From: Thiobacillus sp.
GTDB lineage: Bacteria > Pseudomonadota > Gammaproteobacteria > Burkholderiales > Thiobacillaceae
DNA: 64,000 nucleotides
Assembly: GCA_018263115.1 (NCBI GenBank)
Contig: JADFDC010000001.1
Coordinates: 114,446 to 178,445 of the forward strand
Direction: 5' to 3'
The notes under the pieces: model-generated
What the model saw: only the letters and a program-made list of their open reading frames with translations
Databases searched by the model: none
Told to the model about the DNA's origin: nothing
Part shown: piece by piece, positions 1 through 9,833 of the stretch
How positions within the stretch are numbered: the stretch's first letter is position 1
Layout: each line of letters opens with the position of its first letter
Position numbers and translations under genes: made by a program

Positions 1-459
1 TTCCTTCAGATTGTTTGCCGCTTGCGACAGGATCGCATGCGGCCTGATGCCGGGGGGTGGCGGATCGATGTCGGGCAAGGGAGGCGCTGCAGCAGCCTCG
101 TTATCAGAGGCAGGAGGCGGGGGAGTTTCTGCGATTGTTCCAGCAACCGTTGACAGGCTTGTCTGTTCTTCTGGCGGAACAGGCTCGATTTCAGGGGCTG
201 TTGCAGGCGGCTGGGATGGCGGCGTCGGAGACTTGGCCGCTTTGGCAACAACCTCGGGAATGGACGGAGAGTCAGCCTCGAGTTCAACAGTTTCCAGCCG
301 GGCTTCAATTATGCGTGGCTCGGCCACTTTCGGGACAGTGAAAGTGCCGGTTGACAGCAGCGCGGCATGCAGCCCGATGGAACCCACCAGGCCAATCCAG
401 AAACCACGCCCCAGCGTTCGCAGGGTCATGACACCGCTGCGCGGGGGCGTCCTGTTCAT
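1..459 (-). CDS. Membrane-anchored proline-rich protein, N-terminal part (cut by window edge)
   Basis: The frame is open from an ATG at 459 to base 1, giving 153 codons with no stop, so the C-terminus lies outside the window. A short basic N-terminus is followed by one hydrophobic segment (about residues 19-36, FWIGLVGSIGLHAALL) and then a long stretch rich in Pro, Ala and Glu, as in TonB-like linkers that cross the periplasm. Its start codon overlaps the stop of the DUF3108 gene by four bases, so the two are probably translationally coupled. In related betaproteobacteria a second DUF3108 protein with an N-terminal anchor and proline-rich linker often sits here. That would fit, but the domain itself is not visible. 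Confidence 0.7.
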   Translation of the reverse strand, partial: MNRTPPRSGVMTLRTLGRGFWIGLVGSIGLHAALLSTGTFTVPKVAEPRIIEARLETVELEADSPSIPEVVAKAAKSPTPPSQPPATAPEIEPVPPEEQTSLSTVAGTIAETPPPPASDNEAAAAPPLPDIDPPPPGIRPHAILSQAANNLKE

Positions 460-1151
460 GTGGCGCGATAATTCATCCCGATGAGATGCTGTTCGAATAC
501 CCCTGAGTCTTCCTTCACGCGGATGCGCAGTGGCAAATGGTACAGTGCTGGCGCAACCCAGACAGAGATTGCGTTTTCATCCGGGCCGGCGATGCGGCGG
601 TATTCCACTGTTTCAAACGAGCCAAGCGGCGTGACGATGGATTCAGCAGGATGCTTTTCATAGCGGTAAGTCAGGAGTTGCCGGCCGTTGGTGACGGGCA
701 TTTCAAACTTGCCGGGAAGATTCTCCATGATGGAAAAGACATAGAGCTGGCTCAAGGCGTCCTGCGTTCCGGACGGCAAGGCTTCCTGCTCCGATTTTCC
801 TTTGTATTGATGGGTCAGCAGTTTCCTTGACCAGTCCAGACTTGCTTGAGCGGCTTTCTGCGGCGCGTTGCTGCGAACCTGGCGATAGGAAGTGGGGACA
901 AGCTGCTGTGGCTTGAAAGCACCCTTGCTGGTCAATGAAAGCGTGGGCAGCAACAGGGCCAGATTGCCTTCCGGTTTGGCGACGCTGGTCAACTGGTATT
1001 GCTGTCCGCTCAGGCGCTGAAACCGGTCGGTAACTTTGCCCAGGTACTGGCCATTGAATGTAAACCGGTAGACCAGTTCAAACTGTTGCGGGACCTGTGC
1101 AAAAACGCTTAGAGACATCAACGCCAGCAGCAGGCCAAGTAAGTAGTGCAT
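456..1151 (-). CDS. DUF3108 domain periplasmic protein
   Basis: The 231-residue product starts with a clear signal peptide (MHYLLGLLLALMSLSVFA, cleavage before QVPQQ). The rest is rich in beta strands, with patterns such as FELVYRFTFNGQYLGKVTDRF and LPLRIRVKEDSGVF, typical of DUF3108 proteins. The family has no settled function and is presumed to act in the periplasm or outer envelope. It lies 12 bases after purN and overlaps the next gene, so it may be co-transcribed with purM-purN, although no functional link to purine synthesis is evident. Confidence 0.8.
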   Translation of the reverse strand: MHYLLGLLLALMSLSVFAQVPQQFELVYRFTFNGQYLGKVTDRFQRLSGQQYQLTSVAKPEGNLALLLPTLSLTSKGAFKPQQLVPTSYRQVRSNAPQKAAQASLDWSRKLLTHQYKGKSEQEALPSGTQDALSQLYVFSIMENLPGKFEMPVTNGRQLLTYRYEKHPAESIVTPLGSFETVEYRRIAGPDENAISVWVAPALYHLPLRIRVKEDSGVFEQHLIGMNYRAT

Positions 1152-1163
1152 TTTTTTACCCCG

Positions 1164-1787
1164 TCAGTAAGACAACACCGACTGAGACCGTTCGGGGTTC
1201 ATCACGTTCACTACCCCGTCCGAAATGACCAGCCGGCCTTCGGCAAACCATTTGATCGCCAGCGGATAGATTTTGTGCTCTTCAACCAGCACTCGGGAAG
1301 CCAATGTTTCGGCGGTATCGTTGGGCAATACGGGAACGGCTGCCTGAATGATGATGGGGCCGTGATCAAGTTCCGGCGTGACGAAATGAACGGTGCAGCC
1401 ATGAATTTTTACACCTTCGGCAAGCGCGGCTTCATGGGTGCGTAGCCCCGGGAAGGCAGGCAGAAGCGAGGGGTGAATATTGATGAGCCTGCCCTGATAC
1501 CGCTCGACAAAGGCCTTGGTCAGAATGCGCATGTAGCCGGCGAGAATGATGAGCTCCGCGCCTGCTTTCTCAATTTCCTGAATCAAGGCTTGATCAAATG
1601 CTTCGCGGGAAGGATAAGTCTTGTGATCCAGGCTGATGGCTGGAATATTCCGTGCACGCGCGAATTCCAGCCCTGCAGCATCTGGGCGGTTGCTGATGGC
1701 GGCTATAAACTGAACAGGCAAGTCCGCTTCAAGCAGCGCCTTGAGATTGCTTCCCCGGCCAGAGAGCAGCACGACAGCGCGGATCAC
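1164..1787 (-). CDS. purN: Phosphoribosylglycinamide formyltransferase (GART)
   Basis: This 207-residue protein matches the folate-dependent GAR transformylase, which moves a formyl group from 10-formyl-THF to GAR in the third step of purine synthesis. The N-terminus ([15 protein letters not shown]) forms the nucleotide-binding loop. The catalytic Asn-His-Asp set is visible in [12 protein letters not shown] and PELDHGPII. Length is normal for the family. Its ATG overlaps the purM stop by four bases (ATGA), so purM and purN are coupled, an arrangement common in proteobacteria. Confidence 0.95.
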   Translation of the reverse strand: MIRAVVLLSGRGSNLKALLEADLPVQFIAAISNRPDAAGLEFARARNIPAISLDHKTYPSREAFDQALIQEIEKAGAELIILAGYMRILTKAFVERYQGRLINIHPSLLPAFPGLRTHEAALAEGVKIHGCTVHFVTPELDHGPIIIQAAVPVLPNDTAETLASRVLVEEHKIYPLAIKWFAEGRLVISDGVVNVMNPERSQSVLSY

Positions 1788-2812
1788 TGAATGATGACCT
1801 GATCGCCCTGAGTTCCCCGGGCGGCTACCCTGCCAAGCCGGTAAACCGTTTCACCCGTTGTCTGCAAATGCGCGATTGCCACATCCGCGTGTTCCGCCGC
1901 GACGATCACTACCATGCCGATGCCGCAATTGAAGGTTTTGTACATTTCCACATTGTCAATTTGCGCGGTGGTTTGCAGCCAGTCGAACAGTGGTCCCCAG
2001 TTCCAGGCGCTGCGCTTGAGTTCAACGGCGCAGCTTTCAGGCAGCACGCGCGGAATGTTGCCTGTCAGCCCGCCGCCGGTGATGTGAGCCATCCCCTTGA
2101 CGGGCAGTTTTTCCATCAGTGACAACAACGGTTTGACATAGATGCGCGTTGGCGCCATCAAAACGTCGCCGAATTTGCGGCCATGGAAGTCGGCATTGAG
2201 GTCTGCGCCGGAAACTTCAACCAGCTTGCGCACCAGCGAATATCCGTTTGAGTGGCAACCGCTGGAGGCAAGCCCAAGCAACACGTCGCCAGGCTGGATG
2301 GAGGCGCCATCGATGAGTTTTGATTTCTCGGCGACGCCGACGGCGAAACCCGCCAGATCGTACTCGCCATCCGGGTACATGCTGGGCATTTCAGCCGTTT
2401 CGCCACCGATCAATGCACAACCTGCCTGCTTGCAACCTTCGGCAATGCCGCGAATCACCGCTTCGGCTTTTTCCAGTTCCAACTTGCCGGTAGCAAAGTA
2501 GTCGAGAAAAAACAGCGGTTCCGCGCCCTGCACCAGAATGTCGTTGACGCTCATCGCCACCAGGTCGATACCGACGGTGTCGTGTTTGTCTAGGTGAAAT
2601 GCAAGTTTGAGTTTGGTACCGACGCCATCGGTACCGGAAATCAGCACGGGTTCCTTGTACTTTTTGGCAATTTCGACCACCGCGCCAAAACCGCCGATGC
2701 CGGTCAGTACTTCAGGGCGCATGGTTGCCTTGGCCAGCGGTTTGATGCGCTCGACCAGCGCATCGCCGGCATCGATATCGACACCGGCGTCTTTGTAAGA
2801 AATGGAAGCCAA
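1784..2812 (-). CDS. purM: Phosphoribosylformylglycinamidine cyclo-ligase (AIR synthetase)
   Basis: The 342-residue product catalyses ATP-dependent ring closure of FGAM to AIR, step five of purine synthesis. Family hallmarks are [16 protein letters not shown] at the N-terminus, the glycine-rich stretch [27 protein letters not shown], and [17 protein letters not shown]. It is the first gene of the minus-strand purM-purN-DUF3108 run. Its start lies only 40 bases from the start of the divergent AI-2E gene, so both promoters must overlap in this short region. Confidence 0.96.
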   Translation of the reverse strand: MASISYKDAGVDIDAGDALVERIKPLAKATMRPEVLTGIGGFGAVVEIAKKYKEPVLISGTDGVGTKLKLAFHLDKHDTVGIDLVAMSVNDILVQGAEPLFFLDYFATGKLELEKAEAVIRGIAEGCKQAGCALIGGETAEMPSMYPDGEYDLAGFAVGVAEKSKLIDGASIQPGDVLLGLASSGCHSNGYSLVRKLVEVSGADLNADFHGRKFGDVLMAPTRIYVKPLLSLMEKLPVKGMAHITGGGLTGNIPRVLPESCAVELKRSAWNWGPLFDWLQTTAQIDNVEMYKTFNCGIGMVVIVAAEHADVAIAHLQTTGETVYRLGRVAARGTQGDQVIIQ

Positions 2813-2852
2813 TTTAAACTCGACGTTTCAAATAAACCGGTATTTTACCGCC

Positions 2853-4850
2853 ATGCTCAACCGCACAGAAAATCTCCCTTGGCTGGCCTTGGCCGTGTTG
2901 CTGATCTTGGCCGGGCTGCTGTATGTGCTGGCCCCGGTACTGGCGCCTTTTCTGGCGGGGGTGCTGCTGGCTTACATATTCGATCCGCTGGCGGACAAAC
3001 TGGAAAAAAAGGGACTTGGCCGTACGGCTGCCGCGCTTTTGGTGCTGACGGGAGTCGGCCTTGTGTCGGCGGGCCTGGTCTTGATGATCGTGCCTTTGTT
3101 CATCAATCAGGCCCAGTTGCTGATGGACCGGTTGCCGGAATATCTGGGCTGGATTCAACGGGAAGCCTTGCCCACCCTGACCGGGTTGCTGGGTATTTCG
3201 GCGGATATCGATATGGACGCCGTGCGCAACTGGCTGGCCGAACATGCGCAAAGCGCAGGCACCGCCGCCCAGCAGTTTCTGCCCAAACTAGGCAATGGCG
3301 CGGCGGCGCTGCTGTCCGCAGTGGTCAATCTGCTGCTGATCCCGGTGGTCACGTTTTATCTGCTGCGCGACTGGGATGGTCTGGTGGCCAAGCTAGATAG
3401 TCTGATCCCGCGACCCTGGCATGACCAGATCAACCGGCTGGTGCGCGAAATCGATCGCGTGTTGTCGGAGTTTTTGCGCGGTCAGTTGTCGGTCATGGCG
3501 GCGATGAGCGTTTTCTATTCTGTCGGGCTCTCTCTTGCGGGTCTGGATTTCGCCCTGCCAATTGGCATTTTGACTGGGGTGCTGGGGTTTATTCCGTTTG
3601 TGGGCGCAACACTGGGGCTGGTGTTGGGCGTGCTCGAAGCAACCCTGCAATTTCAATCCCTGTCAGGCGTTTTGCCGGTTCTGGGGGTATTCATCGCGGG
3701 TCAGGCCATCGAGGGCATGGTGGTCACGCCCTGGCTGGTGGGTGACCGTATTGGCCTGCATCCCGTTGTGGTCATCCTGGCGTTGGCGGCGTTTGGGCAG
3801 ATATTTGGATTTTTCGGCGTTCTGCTCGCCTTGCCCATGGCGGCGGCGTTGTTGGTGGCCATCCGGCACTTGCGTGAAGCCTGGCTGGCCAGCCAGGCAT
3901 ATCGCGGCGACGGGTCCGGCAAGGCAGCTGGATATAATGCGGTTTTGTCCTCAACCGGTTCCGCCATGTCCGCTCCCCTAATGGAGTCCTCCATCAATAG
4001 TCTTCCCCTGGTATCGAAGGGCAAGGTCAGGGATATCTATGCCGTGGGGGACGACAAGCTGCTCCTGGTCACGACCGACCGCCTTTCCGCTTTTGACGTG
4101 GTGATGCCGACACCCATTCCGGGCAAAGGTGAAGTGCTGACGGCAGTGACGCAGTTCTGGTTCAAGAAAATGGCGCATGTCATTCCAAACCAGTTGACCG
4201 GAATAGACCCGGAATCGGTCGTGGCGCCCAATGAGCATGATCAGGTGCGTGGCCGGGCGCTCGTGGTCAAGAAATTGAAACCAATGCCGGTCGAGGCCAT
4301 CGTGCGCGGTTACCTGGTCGGCTCGGGCTGGAAGGAATATCAGCAATCGGGCAGCGTCTGTGGCATTCCGTTACCGCCCGGGTTGCTGCAGGCAGGAAAA
4401 TTGCCACAGGCTTTGTTTACACCCTCGACCAAGGCTGAAATCGGCCAGCATGACGAGAACATCAGTTTTGCCCGTTGCGAGGAATTGCTGGGCAAGGATC
4501 TGGCGGCCCGGGTACGGGATGCCAGTCTGGCACTCTATACGCAGGGTGCGGAATATGCGCTCACCCGCGGCATAATCATCGCGGACACCAAATTTGAATT
4601 TGGTCTGGACGAGAGCGGGCGCTTACATCTGATAGACGAAGTCATGACCCCGGATTCCTCGCGCTTCTGGCCCGTGGATCAATACCAGCCCGGGGACAAT
4701 CCGCCGAGTTTCGACAAGCAGTATATTCGCGACTGGCTAGAAGCCAGTGGCTGGAACAAGCAGGCACCCGGCCCCGAGTTGCCAGAGGATGTGGTGATGC
4801 GCACTTCCGGGAAATACCGGGAAGCATTGACAAGGCTGACAAAAAATTAG
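2853..4850 (+). CDS. AI-2E family permease reading in frame into PurC
   Basis: From the ATG at 2853 the frame stays open to 4850. The first ~365 residues are an AI-2E/PerM-type membrane protein with about seven or eight hydrophobic segments (for example [41 protein letters not shown], and the family-typical [11 protein letters not shown] and [13 protein letters not shown]). They end near REAWLASQ, the normal end of this family. About 20 residues of low-complexity linker follow, then a complete PurC domain. No stop codon separates them. An upstream ATG at 2802 is possible but overlaps purM. The permease's substrate is unknown; family members have been linked to AI-2 export or Na+/H+ antiport. 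Whether the cell makes a fused protein or PurC from its own start is open. Confidence 0.75.
   Translation: MLNRTENLPWLALAVLLILAGLLYVLAPVLAPFLAGVLLAYIFDPLADKLEKKGLGRTAAALLVLTGVGLVSAGLVLMIVPLFINQAQLLMDRLPEYLGWIQREALPTLTGLLGISADIDMDAVRNWLAEHAQSAGTAAQQFLPKLGNGAAALLSAVVNLLLIPVVTFYLLRDWDGLVAKLDSLIPRPWHDQINRLVREIDRVLSEFLRGQLSVMAAMSVFYSVGLSLAGLDFALPIGILTGVLGFIPFVGATLGLVLGVLEATLQFQSLSGVLPVLGVFIAGQAIEGMVVTPWLVGDRIGLHPVVVILALAAFGQIFGFFGVLLALPMAAALLVAIRHLREAWLASQAYRGDGSGKAAGYNAVLSSTGSAMSAPLMESSINSLPLVSKGKVRDIYAVGDDKLLLVTTDRLSAFDVVMPTPIPGKGEVLTAVTQFWFKKMAHVIPNQLTGIDPESVVAPNEHDQVRGRALVVKKLKPMPVEAIVRGYLVGSGWKEYQQSGSVCGIPLPPGLLQAGKLPQALFTPSTKAEIGQHDENISFARCEELLGKDLAARVRDASLALYTQGAEYALTRGIIIADTKFEFGLDESGRLHLIDEVMTPDSSRFWPVDQYQPGDNPPSFDKQYIRDWLEASGWNKQAPGPELPEDVVMRTSGKYREALTRLTKN
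3933..3938 (+). promoter_or_regulatory. Possible -10 element for purC
   Basis: A perfect TATAAT hexamer lies inside the end of the permease-coding frame, 28 bases before the purC ATG at 3966. No good -35 hexamer is present at 16-18 bases upstream, so the promoter call is weak. Confidence 0.35.
3966..4850 (+). CDS. purC: SAICAR synthetase (independent start inside the longer ORF)
   Basis: Residues from [10 protein letters not shown] onward form a full-length phosphoribosylaminoimidazole-succinocarboxamide synthase of 294 residues. It joins CAIR and aspartate using ATP in purine synthesis. Markers are [50 protein letters not shown] and [18 protein letters not shown] codons at 3966 and 3981 both suit the family's N-terminus. 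No strong ribosome-binding site precedes either, but a TATAAT hexamer lies 28 bases upstream of the first. I infer that PurC is usually made from its own start; the in-frame link to the permease is described separately. Confidence 0.9.
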   Translation: MSAPLMESSINSLPLVSKGKVRDIYAVGDDKLLLVTTDRLSAFDVVMPTPIPGKGEVLTAVTQFWFKKMAHVIPNQLTGIDPESVVAPNEHDQVRGRALVVKKLKPMPVEAIVRGYLVGSGWKEYQQSGSVCGIPLPPGLLQAGKLPQALFTPSTKAEIGQHDENISFARCEELLGKDLAARVRDASLALYTQGAEYALTRGIIIADTKFEFGLDESGRLHLIDEVMTPDSSRFWPVDQYQPGDNPPSFDKQYIRDWLEASGWNKQAPGPELPEDVVMRTSGKYREALTRLTKN

Positions 4851-5022
4851 TTTAAAAACAGTCTGTTGCGAATGAGGCGGAGTTGGTCGGGTTGTCATGA
4901 GTCAGGAAGCTGCCAGGTCTTCTAAAAAATTCCTCCCCATGGCCGTAGAGTATCTGGAACAAGGCCTAAAATAACGCCACCAAACCTTTTAAAAAGTACG
5001 CCATAGGCAGGGGAGATCCCAG

Positions 5023-6159
5023 ATGTCGCAACCACGGCTGCATGCGGTGAATACGGGCTCGGCTAACGATAGCGAGCCGCCAGCGCATGAGGATTGGGGC
5101 ACGGGGTTTGTCATGATCGTGGATGATCGTGGAACCGCCCGCAGCTTGCTGGAAGGTCTTGCGCGTTCCATCGAACCGGGTCTTCGGGTAGAAAGTTTTG
5201 CGGAACCCCAGACAGCGCTGGACCGCGCGGCACAATCAACGCCAGATCTCATTATTTCCGATTACCGCATGCCGGGCATGGATGGTGTTGAATTTACCCG
5301 TCGCCTGCGCGCCATGCCCCGGCTGGAAGAAGTTCCCATCGTCATCGTCACGGTTGTCGAAGACCGACAGATTCGGTATCAGGCGCTCGAATCCGGCGCT
5401 ACCGATTTCCTGACCCGGCCCATCGATCCGCAGGAATGCCGCGCCCGTTGCCGGAATCTGCTGACACTACGGCGCTCGCAGAAAATCGTGAGCGACAGGG
5501 CCAAATGGCTGGAAGACCAGGTCATGCAAGCCACGCGTGATGTCCGCATTCGTGAACGGGAAACGTTGCTCAGGCTGGCGAAGGCGGGTGAATACCGCGA
5601 TGAGGGCACGGGCAACCACATTATCCGCATGGCCAAGTATGCCCGGCTGATTGCTTCGGAACTCAAGCTTTCCGCCATGGAATGCGACGAGATTGAATCA
5701 TCCGCGCCCATGCACGACATCGGTAAAATCGGCATTCCCGATCAAATACTGCTGAAACCCGGTCCGCTCAATGATGAAGAACTTTGCATCATGCGCAGGC
5801 ATGCGGAAATCGGCTACCAGATCCTGGCCGACAGCCCATCGCGCTATTTGCAGATGGGCGCGGTGATTGCCCTGGGGCATCACGAAAAATTCAATGGCAC
5901 GGGTTATCCCAATGGACTTGCTGGCGAGGCCATTCCATTGCCAGCGCGCATTGTCGCGGTTGGAGACGTGTTCGATGCGCTGACAACGGTTCGCCCCTAC
6001 AAACAGGCCTGGCCCATGCAAAAAGCGCTGGATTACCTCAAGACTGAAATGGGCGGACACTTTGATCCTGATTGCGTCCGGGCTTTCCTGGTCAGGCTGG
6101 ATGAAGTGGCGCAAATCATGAAGGAGTATGGGGACTATCCCGAACAGATCAAAGCATGA
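5023..6159 (+). CDS. rpfG: RpfG-type response regulator, REC plus HD-GYP phosphodiesterase
   Basis: The 378-residue protein has a receiver domain (phospho-acceptor near Asp80 in SDYRMPGMDG) and an HD-GYP cyclic-di-GMP phosphodiesterase domain. The metal-binding HD pair is at about residues 231-232 (MHDIGKIGIPD), with HHEKFNGTGYP around residue 294. RpfG proteins degrade c-di-GMP when phosphorylated by RpfC in response to the DSF fatty-acid signal. A good ribosome-binding site (GGGGAGA) precedes the ATG. The stop overlaps the start of the RpfC-like kinase gene by four bases, which supports a cognate pair, and rpfF is next door. Identification as RpfG rests on both architecture and this context. 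Confidence 0.9.
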   Translation: MSQPRLHAVNTGSANDSEPPAHEDWGTGFVMIVDDRGTARSLLEGLARSIEPGLRVESFAEPQTALDRAAQSTPDLIISDYRMPGMDGVEFTRRLRAMPRLEEVPIVIVTVVEDRQIRYQALESGATDFLTRPIDPQECRARCRNLLTLRRSQKIVSDRAKWLEDQVMQATRDVRIRERETLLRLAKAGEYRDEGTGNHIIRMAKYARLIASELKLSAMECDEIESSAPMHDIGKIGIPDQILLKPGPLNDEELCIMRRHAEIGYQILADSPSRYLQMGAVIALGHHEKFNGTGYPNGLAGEAIPLPARIVAVGDVFDALTTVRPYKQAWPMQKALDYLKTEMGGHFDPDCVRAFLVRLDEVAQIMKEYGDYPEQIKA

Positions 6160-8666
6160 GCCAGAGTTTGGTATCACTTCTGAAGATGGCTGGACAGGAC
6201 ATTGTCCGGCGGGTGCGCTCGCGCCCGGATACCGAAGCTCAGCAGGCGTTACTCCGCCTGATTATTGTGTCCGGGTTTTATCTGTATTTTTCGATCAGCG
6301 TACTGGACCACTCTCCGCAAATCGCTGATCAGGTGCATTTGCTTGGTGTGACATTTACTCTGGCATCACTGGCCCTGTTGGTGGGGCCGTTGATCGACAC
6401 CAAGGCATCTGTCATCCGGCGCTCGCTGGCCATGGCCCTGGATTTCTTTGTGGCCACCTACATGTTGTCAATCTCTGGTGAAACCGGTGCGCCAGTTGTC
6501 GCAACTTACCTGTGGGTGACGTTAGGTTACGGGTTCCGGTATGGCATGCCATATTTGTTCGTCTCAACGATGGCATCGGCCACCGGGTTTGCGATTGTTT
6601 ATGCATACAACCCATTCTGGCAGACCCACACGGCGCTGTGGTGGGGTATCTGGCTGACGCTTGTGGTGGTGCCTATCTATGCTTCCAGTTTGTTGAAACA
6701 ACTGCACAAAGCCATCAGGCGCGAACAGGAAGCCAGCAAAGCCAAGTCACAATTCCTGGCCAACATGAGCCATGAGTTACGCACCCCGCTGAACGGCGTG
6801 ATCGGAATTGCAGATTTGTTGCGTGAAACACCGCTTAACAAGGAACAGCAGGAACTTACCCAGGCCATCCACACTTCGGCCCAAACCCTGCACAAGCTGA
6901 TCGAGAATGTGCTCGATATTTCGAAAATCGAGGCCGGGAAACTGACTCAGTCCAACGAGGATTACGACCTTCATCATTTGCTGAACACCACCGTGCTGAT
7001 GCTGGAACCGCAGGCCCAGAAAAAAGGCTTGTTGCTCGCCACCCACATCGCGCCGCAAACCCCGTATTTGTTGCATGGAGACGTCCAGCATATCCGCCAG
7101 GTGCTCATCAACCTGATTGGCAACGCCATCAAGTTCACGGAGCATGGGCGCGTGGACGTATACGTCCGGCCTTTTGCTCAGCGCAAGCAATCCTGGTTGC
7201 GGTTCGAGGTGGTGGATTCCGGTATTGGCATTCCTGCCGAGATGCAGGGCAGGATATTCGACAGCTTTACCCAGGCGGATGCATCCATTACCCGCCGATT
7301 TGGCGGCACTGGACTCGGCACAACCATTTCCAAACAGCTCATCGAAATGATGGGCGGCAGGATAGGGCTGGTCAGCCAGCCCGGTGATGGGACAACGTTC
7401 TGGTTTGAAATCCCCGCGCAGGAACAGGAAAAAGAGCAGGAAATCCTGCCAGGCAAGCTGCGCGTTGGAACCCTGGTCAGTCTGGAGCTTGGGCAGCGTC
7501 TGGGCAGCCTGATCCGCTCCTGGGATGGGGAAATCCTGCCAATGAACGCGCCGGCAGGGGCGGTGATGCATTTGCTGTCGGAAGCAGTTGAAACACCGGA
7601 TGCCTTGATTGTTGAACGCGGCCTGCTGGGTACCGACCCTGCATTGTTTGTCCGCTTGCTGCATGACAGCCCCGGCCTTGGGCACTTGCCCGTTATCCTG
7701 ATTGATTCGGAATCAACCGAGCTTCAGGACATGGCCTGGATGAAGGCCGGTTATTCCACCGTGCTGCACTCGCCGGTCAACCCGACATTGCTGTTCAATA
7801 CCTTGCACGAGGCGGCTTATCACAAGGATCTGCCGGACAACGTAGTTTCGCTGGCCGATCATTTTCAGGCCAAGGCAGGACGTGTCAAATTGCGTGTTCT
7901 TGTGGCGGAAGACAATCCCGTTAACCAGCGGGTGATGCGCGGCCTGTTGGAACACGCCGGGCATGAAGTCGTCATGGCGTCGAACGGAGAGGAAGCCTTA
8001 TCCCTGCTAGAGTCGAATGCCAGTCAGTATTCCCTGGCGATCATGGACATGCATATGCCGGTCATGTCCGGCCCTGACGCCGTCAAGCGCTGGCGTTTCA
8101 TGGAGAAGGGGCATTTGCCCATCATCATGCTGACTGCGGACGCGCGCGGCGAAGCTGAACAGCAATGCAGGGATTCAGGCGCGGATGATTTCCTGACCAA
8201 ACCTGTTAATAGCCGGGCATTGCTGGACATGCTGGCGCGATACAGTCAAACATTACAGCCGGAACCGGTCAGACAAGCCAGCGCGAAACGACAGGACACG
8301 CCGGTACTGGATGAGAGCGTGCTGATTGATCTGGCGGAAGTCGGGGGTGGCATCGATTTTGTCCGGGACCTGATCGAGGATTTTCGCCAGGACAGCAATC
8401 GGGCCATGCAGGCGACCAGACAGGCATTACAGGAACAGAATTACGGCACCTGGAAAGACCAGTTGCACATGCTGAAAGGCGGCGCCAGCGATGTTGGTGC
8501 TTTATCCATGGCTGAATTATGTGCAGAGGCGGAGCGTATCAAACCCTTCGAGATCGCGCTGCCTCTTGCCGCCGAATCGCTTGCTAAAGTGAGCGATGCG
8601 CAACAGGCAGCGCTCGCTGCGCTGGATGATTTCCTAGCTCGCCAGCGGAACGTCTTGGGTATGTAG
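6156..8666 (+). CDS. rpfC: RpfC-type hybrid sensor histidine kinase (DSF sensor)
   Basis: The 836-residue product has about five N-terminal membrane segments (residues ~33-180), a HisKA domain with phospho-acceptor near His206 (FLANMSHELRTPLNG), an HATPase domain ending in GGTGLGTTISKQLIEMMGG (wording characteristic of RpfC), a degenerate region, a receiver domain (MDMHMPVMSG) and a C-terminal Hpt domain (LHMLKGGASDVGALS). This is the RpfC phosphorelay layout; RpfC senses DSF through its membrane/N-terminal region and passes phosphate to RpfG. It overlaps rpfG by four bases, and its 3' end overlaps the convergent rpfF by 33 bases, so the transcripts would be antisense to each other there. Confidence 0.9.
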   Translation: MSQSLVSLLKMAGQDIVRRVRSRPDTEAQQALLRLIIVSGFYLYFSISVLDHSPQIADQVHLLGVTFTLASLALLVGPLIDTKASVIRRSLAMALDFFVATYMLSISGETGAPVVATYLWVTLGYGFRYGMPYLFVSTMASATGFAIVYAYNPFWQTHTALWWGIWLTLVVVPIYASSLLKQLHKAIRREQEASKAKSQFLANMSHELRTPLNGVIGIADLLRETPLNKEQQELTQAIHTSAQTLHKLIENVLDISKIEAGKLTQSNEDYDLHHLLNTTVLMLEPQAQKKGLLLATHIAPQTPYLLHGDVQHIRQVLINLIGNAIKFTEHGRVDVYVRPFAQRKQSWLRFEVVDSGIGIPAEMQGRIFDSFTQADASITRRFGGTGLGTTISKQLIEMMGGRIGLVSQPGDGTTFWFEIPAQEQEKEQEILPGKLRVGTLVSLELGQRLGSLIRSWDGEILPMNAPAGAVMHLLSEAVETPDALIVERGLLGTDPALFVRLLHDSPGLGHLPVILIDSESTELQDMAWMKAGYSTVLHSPVNPTLLFNTLHEAAYHKDLPDNVVSLADHFQAKAGRVKLRVLVAEDNPVNQRVMRGLLEHAGHEVVMASNGEEALSLLESNASQYSLAIMDMHMPVMSGPDAVKRWRFMEKGHLPIIMLTADARGEAEQQCRDSGADDFLTKPVNSRALLDMLARYSQTLQPEPVRQASAKRQDTPVLDESVLIDLAEVGGGIDFVRDLIEDFRQDSNRAMQATRQALQEQNYGTWKDQLHMLKGGASDVGALSMAELCAEAERIKPFEIALPLAAESLAKVSDAQQAALAALDDFLARQRNVLGM

Positions 8667-9539
8667 ACTGGCATCATCGGATTTCCCCGTCTGCCTTGAA
8701 ACCAGACGTTCCATCATGCGCAGGTCTTTTGCGCTCAGTCTGAGCGCTGCATCCACCCAAATTTCCGTTATTCGAATCAGCTCCTCATAGGAAGCAGGCT
8801 GGCTGATTTCCCTTGCGGCTCTCAGCGCCAGCGATCCGTTGCGTGCCTTGCTTTCTTTCCTGATGTATTCATACACGGCTTTTTCGCCTTCTCCGGGTTC
8901 CGCCAGTACATCAATCGCACCCATTTCAAATAATTCCTCGGCGAGATAGAGCTTGCCGCTGAGGATGATTTTCTCGGCTTTCTGGTGACCCACGCGTCTT
9001 CCCAAGAAGGTCATCGCGCCCATGCCGGGGAACAGGTTAAAAAGAATTTCCGGTAATCCCATCTTGCAACCGCGCTCTGCAATCAGCACGTTGGCGGCAA
9101 GCGCGCTTTCGAATCCGCCACCCAGCGCCTGGCCTTGTACCAGTGCGATGCTGGTTACACTCGGCCGGTTTAGATGGCTATGGGTCGCGTAGGAACAGTC
9201 AATGCACGAGATGGCATACCGGTAAAGCGCGTCACGGTCCCTAGCCTCGATGTGTTGCATGAAAAGATCCAAGTCTCCACCCAGACTGAAAATTCCGGGG
9301 ACACTCGAAGCAAGCACAAAATAGTTGATGTCGGGTTTGTCGGGATCGTCAATCGAATTGACCATATCGCTACCCCACGAGAGCAGTTCGCGCAAGATAG
9401 TCGGCGTAAAACACGGGCGGGGTTCGGCGTGCATGTAACCCCATGCAATACCGTTGTGGATGTCCTGATAGGTTGTCAAATGCGAGTAATTGTTGCTGTC
9501 GGGTTGCAAGGTGGACTTGATTGACTGCAGATGCGACAT
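8634..9539 (-). CDS. rpfF: RpfF-type DSF synthase (enoyl-CoA hydratase fold)
   Basis: This is a 301-residue crotonase-fold protein. The two catalytic glutamates of RpfF are present with the correct 20-residue spacing: Glu144 in GGGFESAL and Glu164 in GLPEILFNLFPGMGA. RpfF acts as thioesterase and dehydratase on 3-hydroxyacyl-ACP to make cis-2-unsaturated fatty acid signals. The ATG at 9539 was chosen because GGGGAGA lies seven bases upstream; a longer frame to 9689 lacks such a site and runs into AT-rich promoter-like DNA. Convergence with rpfC, and rpfG beyond it, makes a full synthesis-sensing-output set. The chain length of the signal cannot be read from the sequence. Confidence 0.9.
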   Translation of the reverse strand: MSHLQSIKSTLQPDSNNYSHLTTYQDIHNGIAWGYMHAEPRPCFTPTILRELLSWGSDMVNSIDDPDKPDINYFVLASSVPGIFSLGGDLDLFMQHIEARDRDALYRYAISCIDCSYATHSHLNRPSVTSIALVQGQALGGGFESALAANVLIAERGCKMGLPEILFNLFPGMGAMTFLGRRVGHQKAEKIILSGKLYLAEELFEMGAIDVLAEPGEGEKAVYEYIRKESKARNGSLALRAAREISQPASYEELIRITEIWVDAALRLSAKDLRMMERLVSRQTGKSDDASLHTQDVPLAS

Positions 9540-9833
9540 GGTGCTCTCCCCTATTATTTGATGCCTAACATAATGTTCGTTTATTTTTGTTATTCCATAG
9601 ACTAGTTTGCTTGAGTTCAGCTTGCAACTATCTGAATTGAAAATAATTGTGTTACTTTCATCCATCATTAGATGCCCTATATATAGCACCCAGCAGTCAA
9701 TGGTTGAACAAGATATTGTGGGAGCAGTTTGACAATATTTGGTCTTGATTAGGCAGTCCGCATGATCTCGCAGGCTGTGCCGCGATTGTTGGAATGAAGA
9801 AGTCGGCTGGTTTGCAGTTAATCTGTATACGCT
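9540..9833. other. AT-rich intergenic region upstream of rpfF
   Basis: These 294 bases lie between the rpfF start and the TauE/SafE gene stop. The half nearest rpfF is much richer in A and T than its surroundings and includes ATATATAG near 9678, so it probably holds the rpfF promoter. No ORF with a ribosome-binding site, and no clear terminator, was seen. Confidence 0.5.

Noticed and set aside
4897..4974. 25-residue ORF before rpfG (MSQEAARSSKKFLPM...)
   Set aside because: No well-placed ribosome-binding site and short enough to arise by chance; it ends just before the rpfG promoter region.
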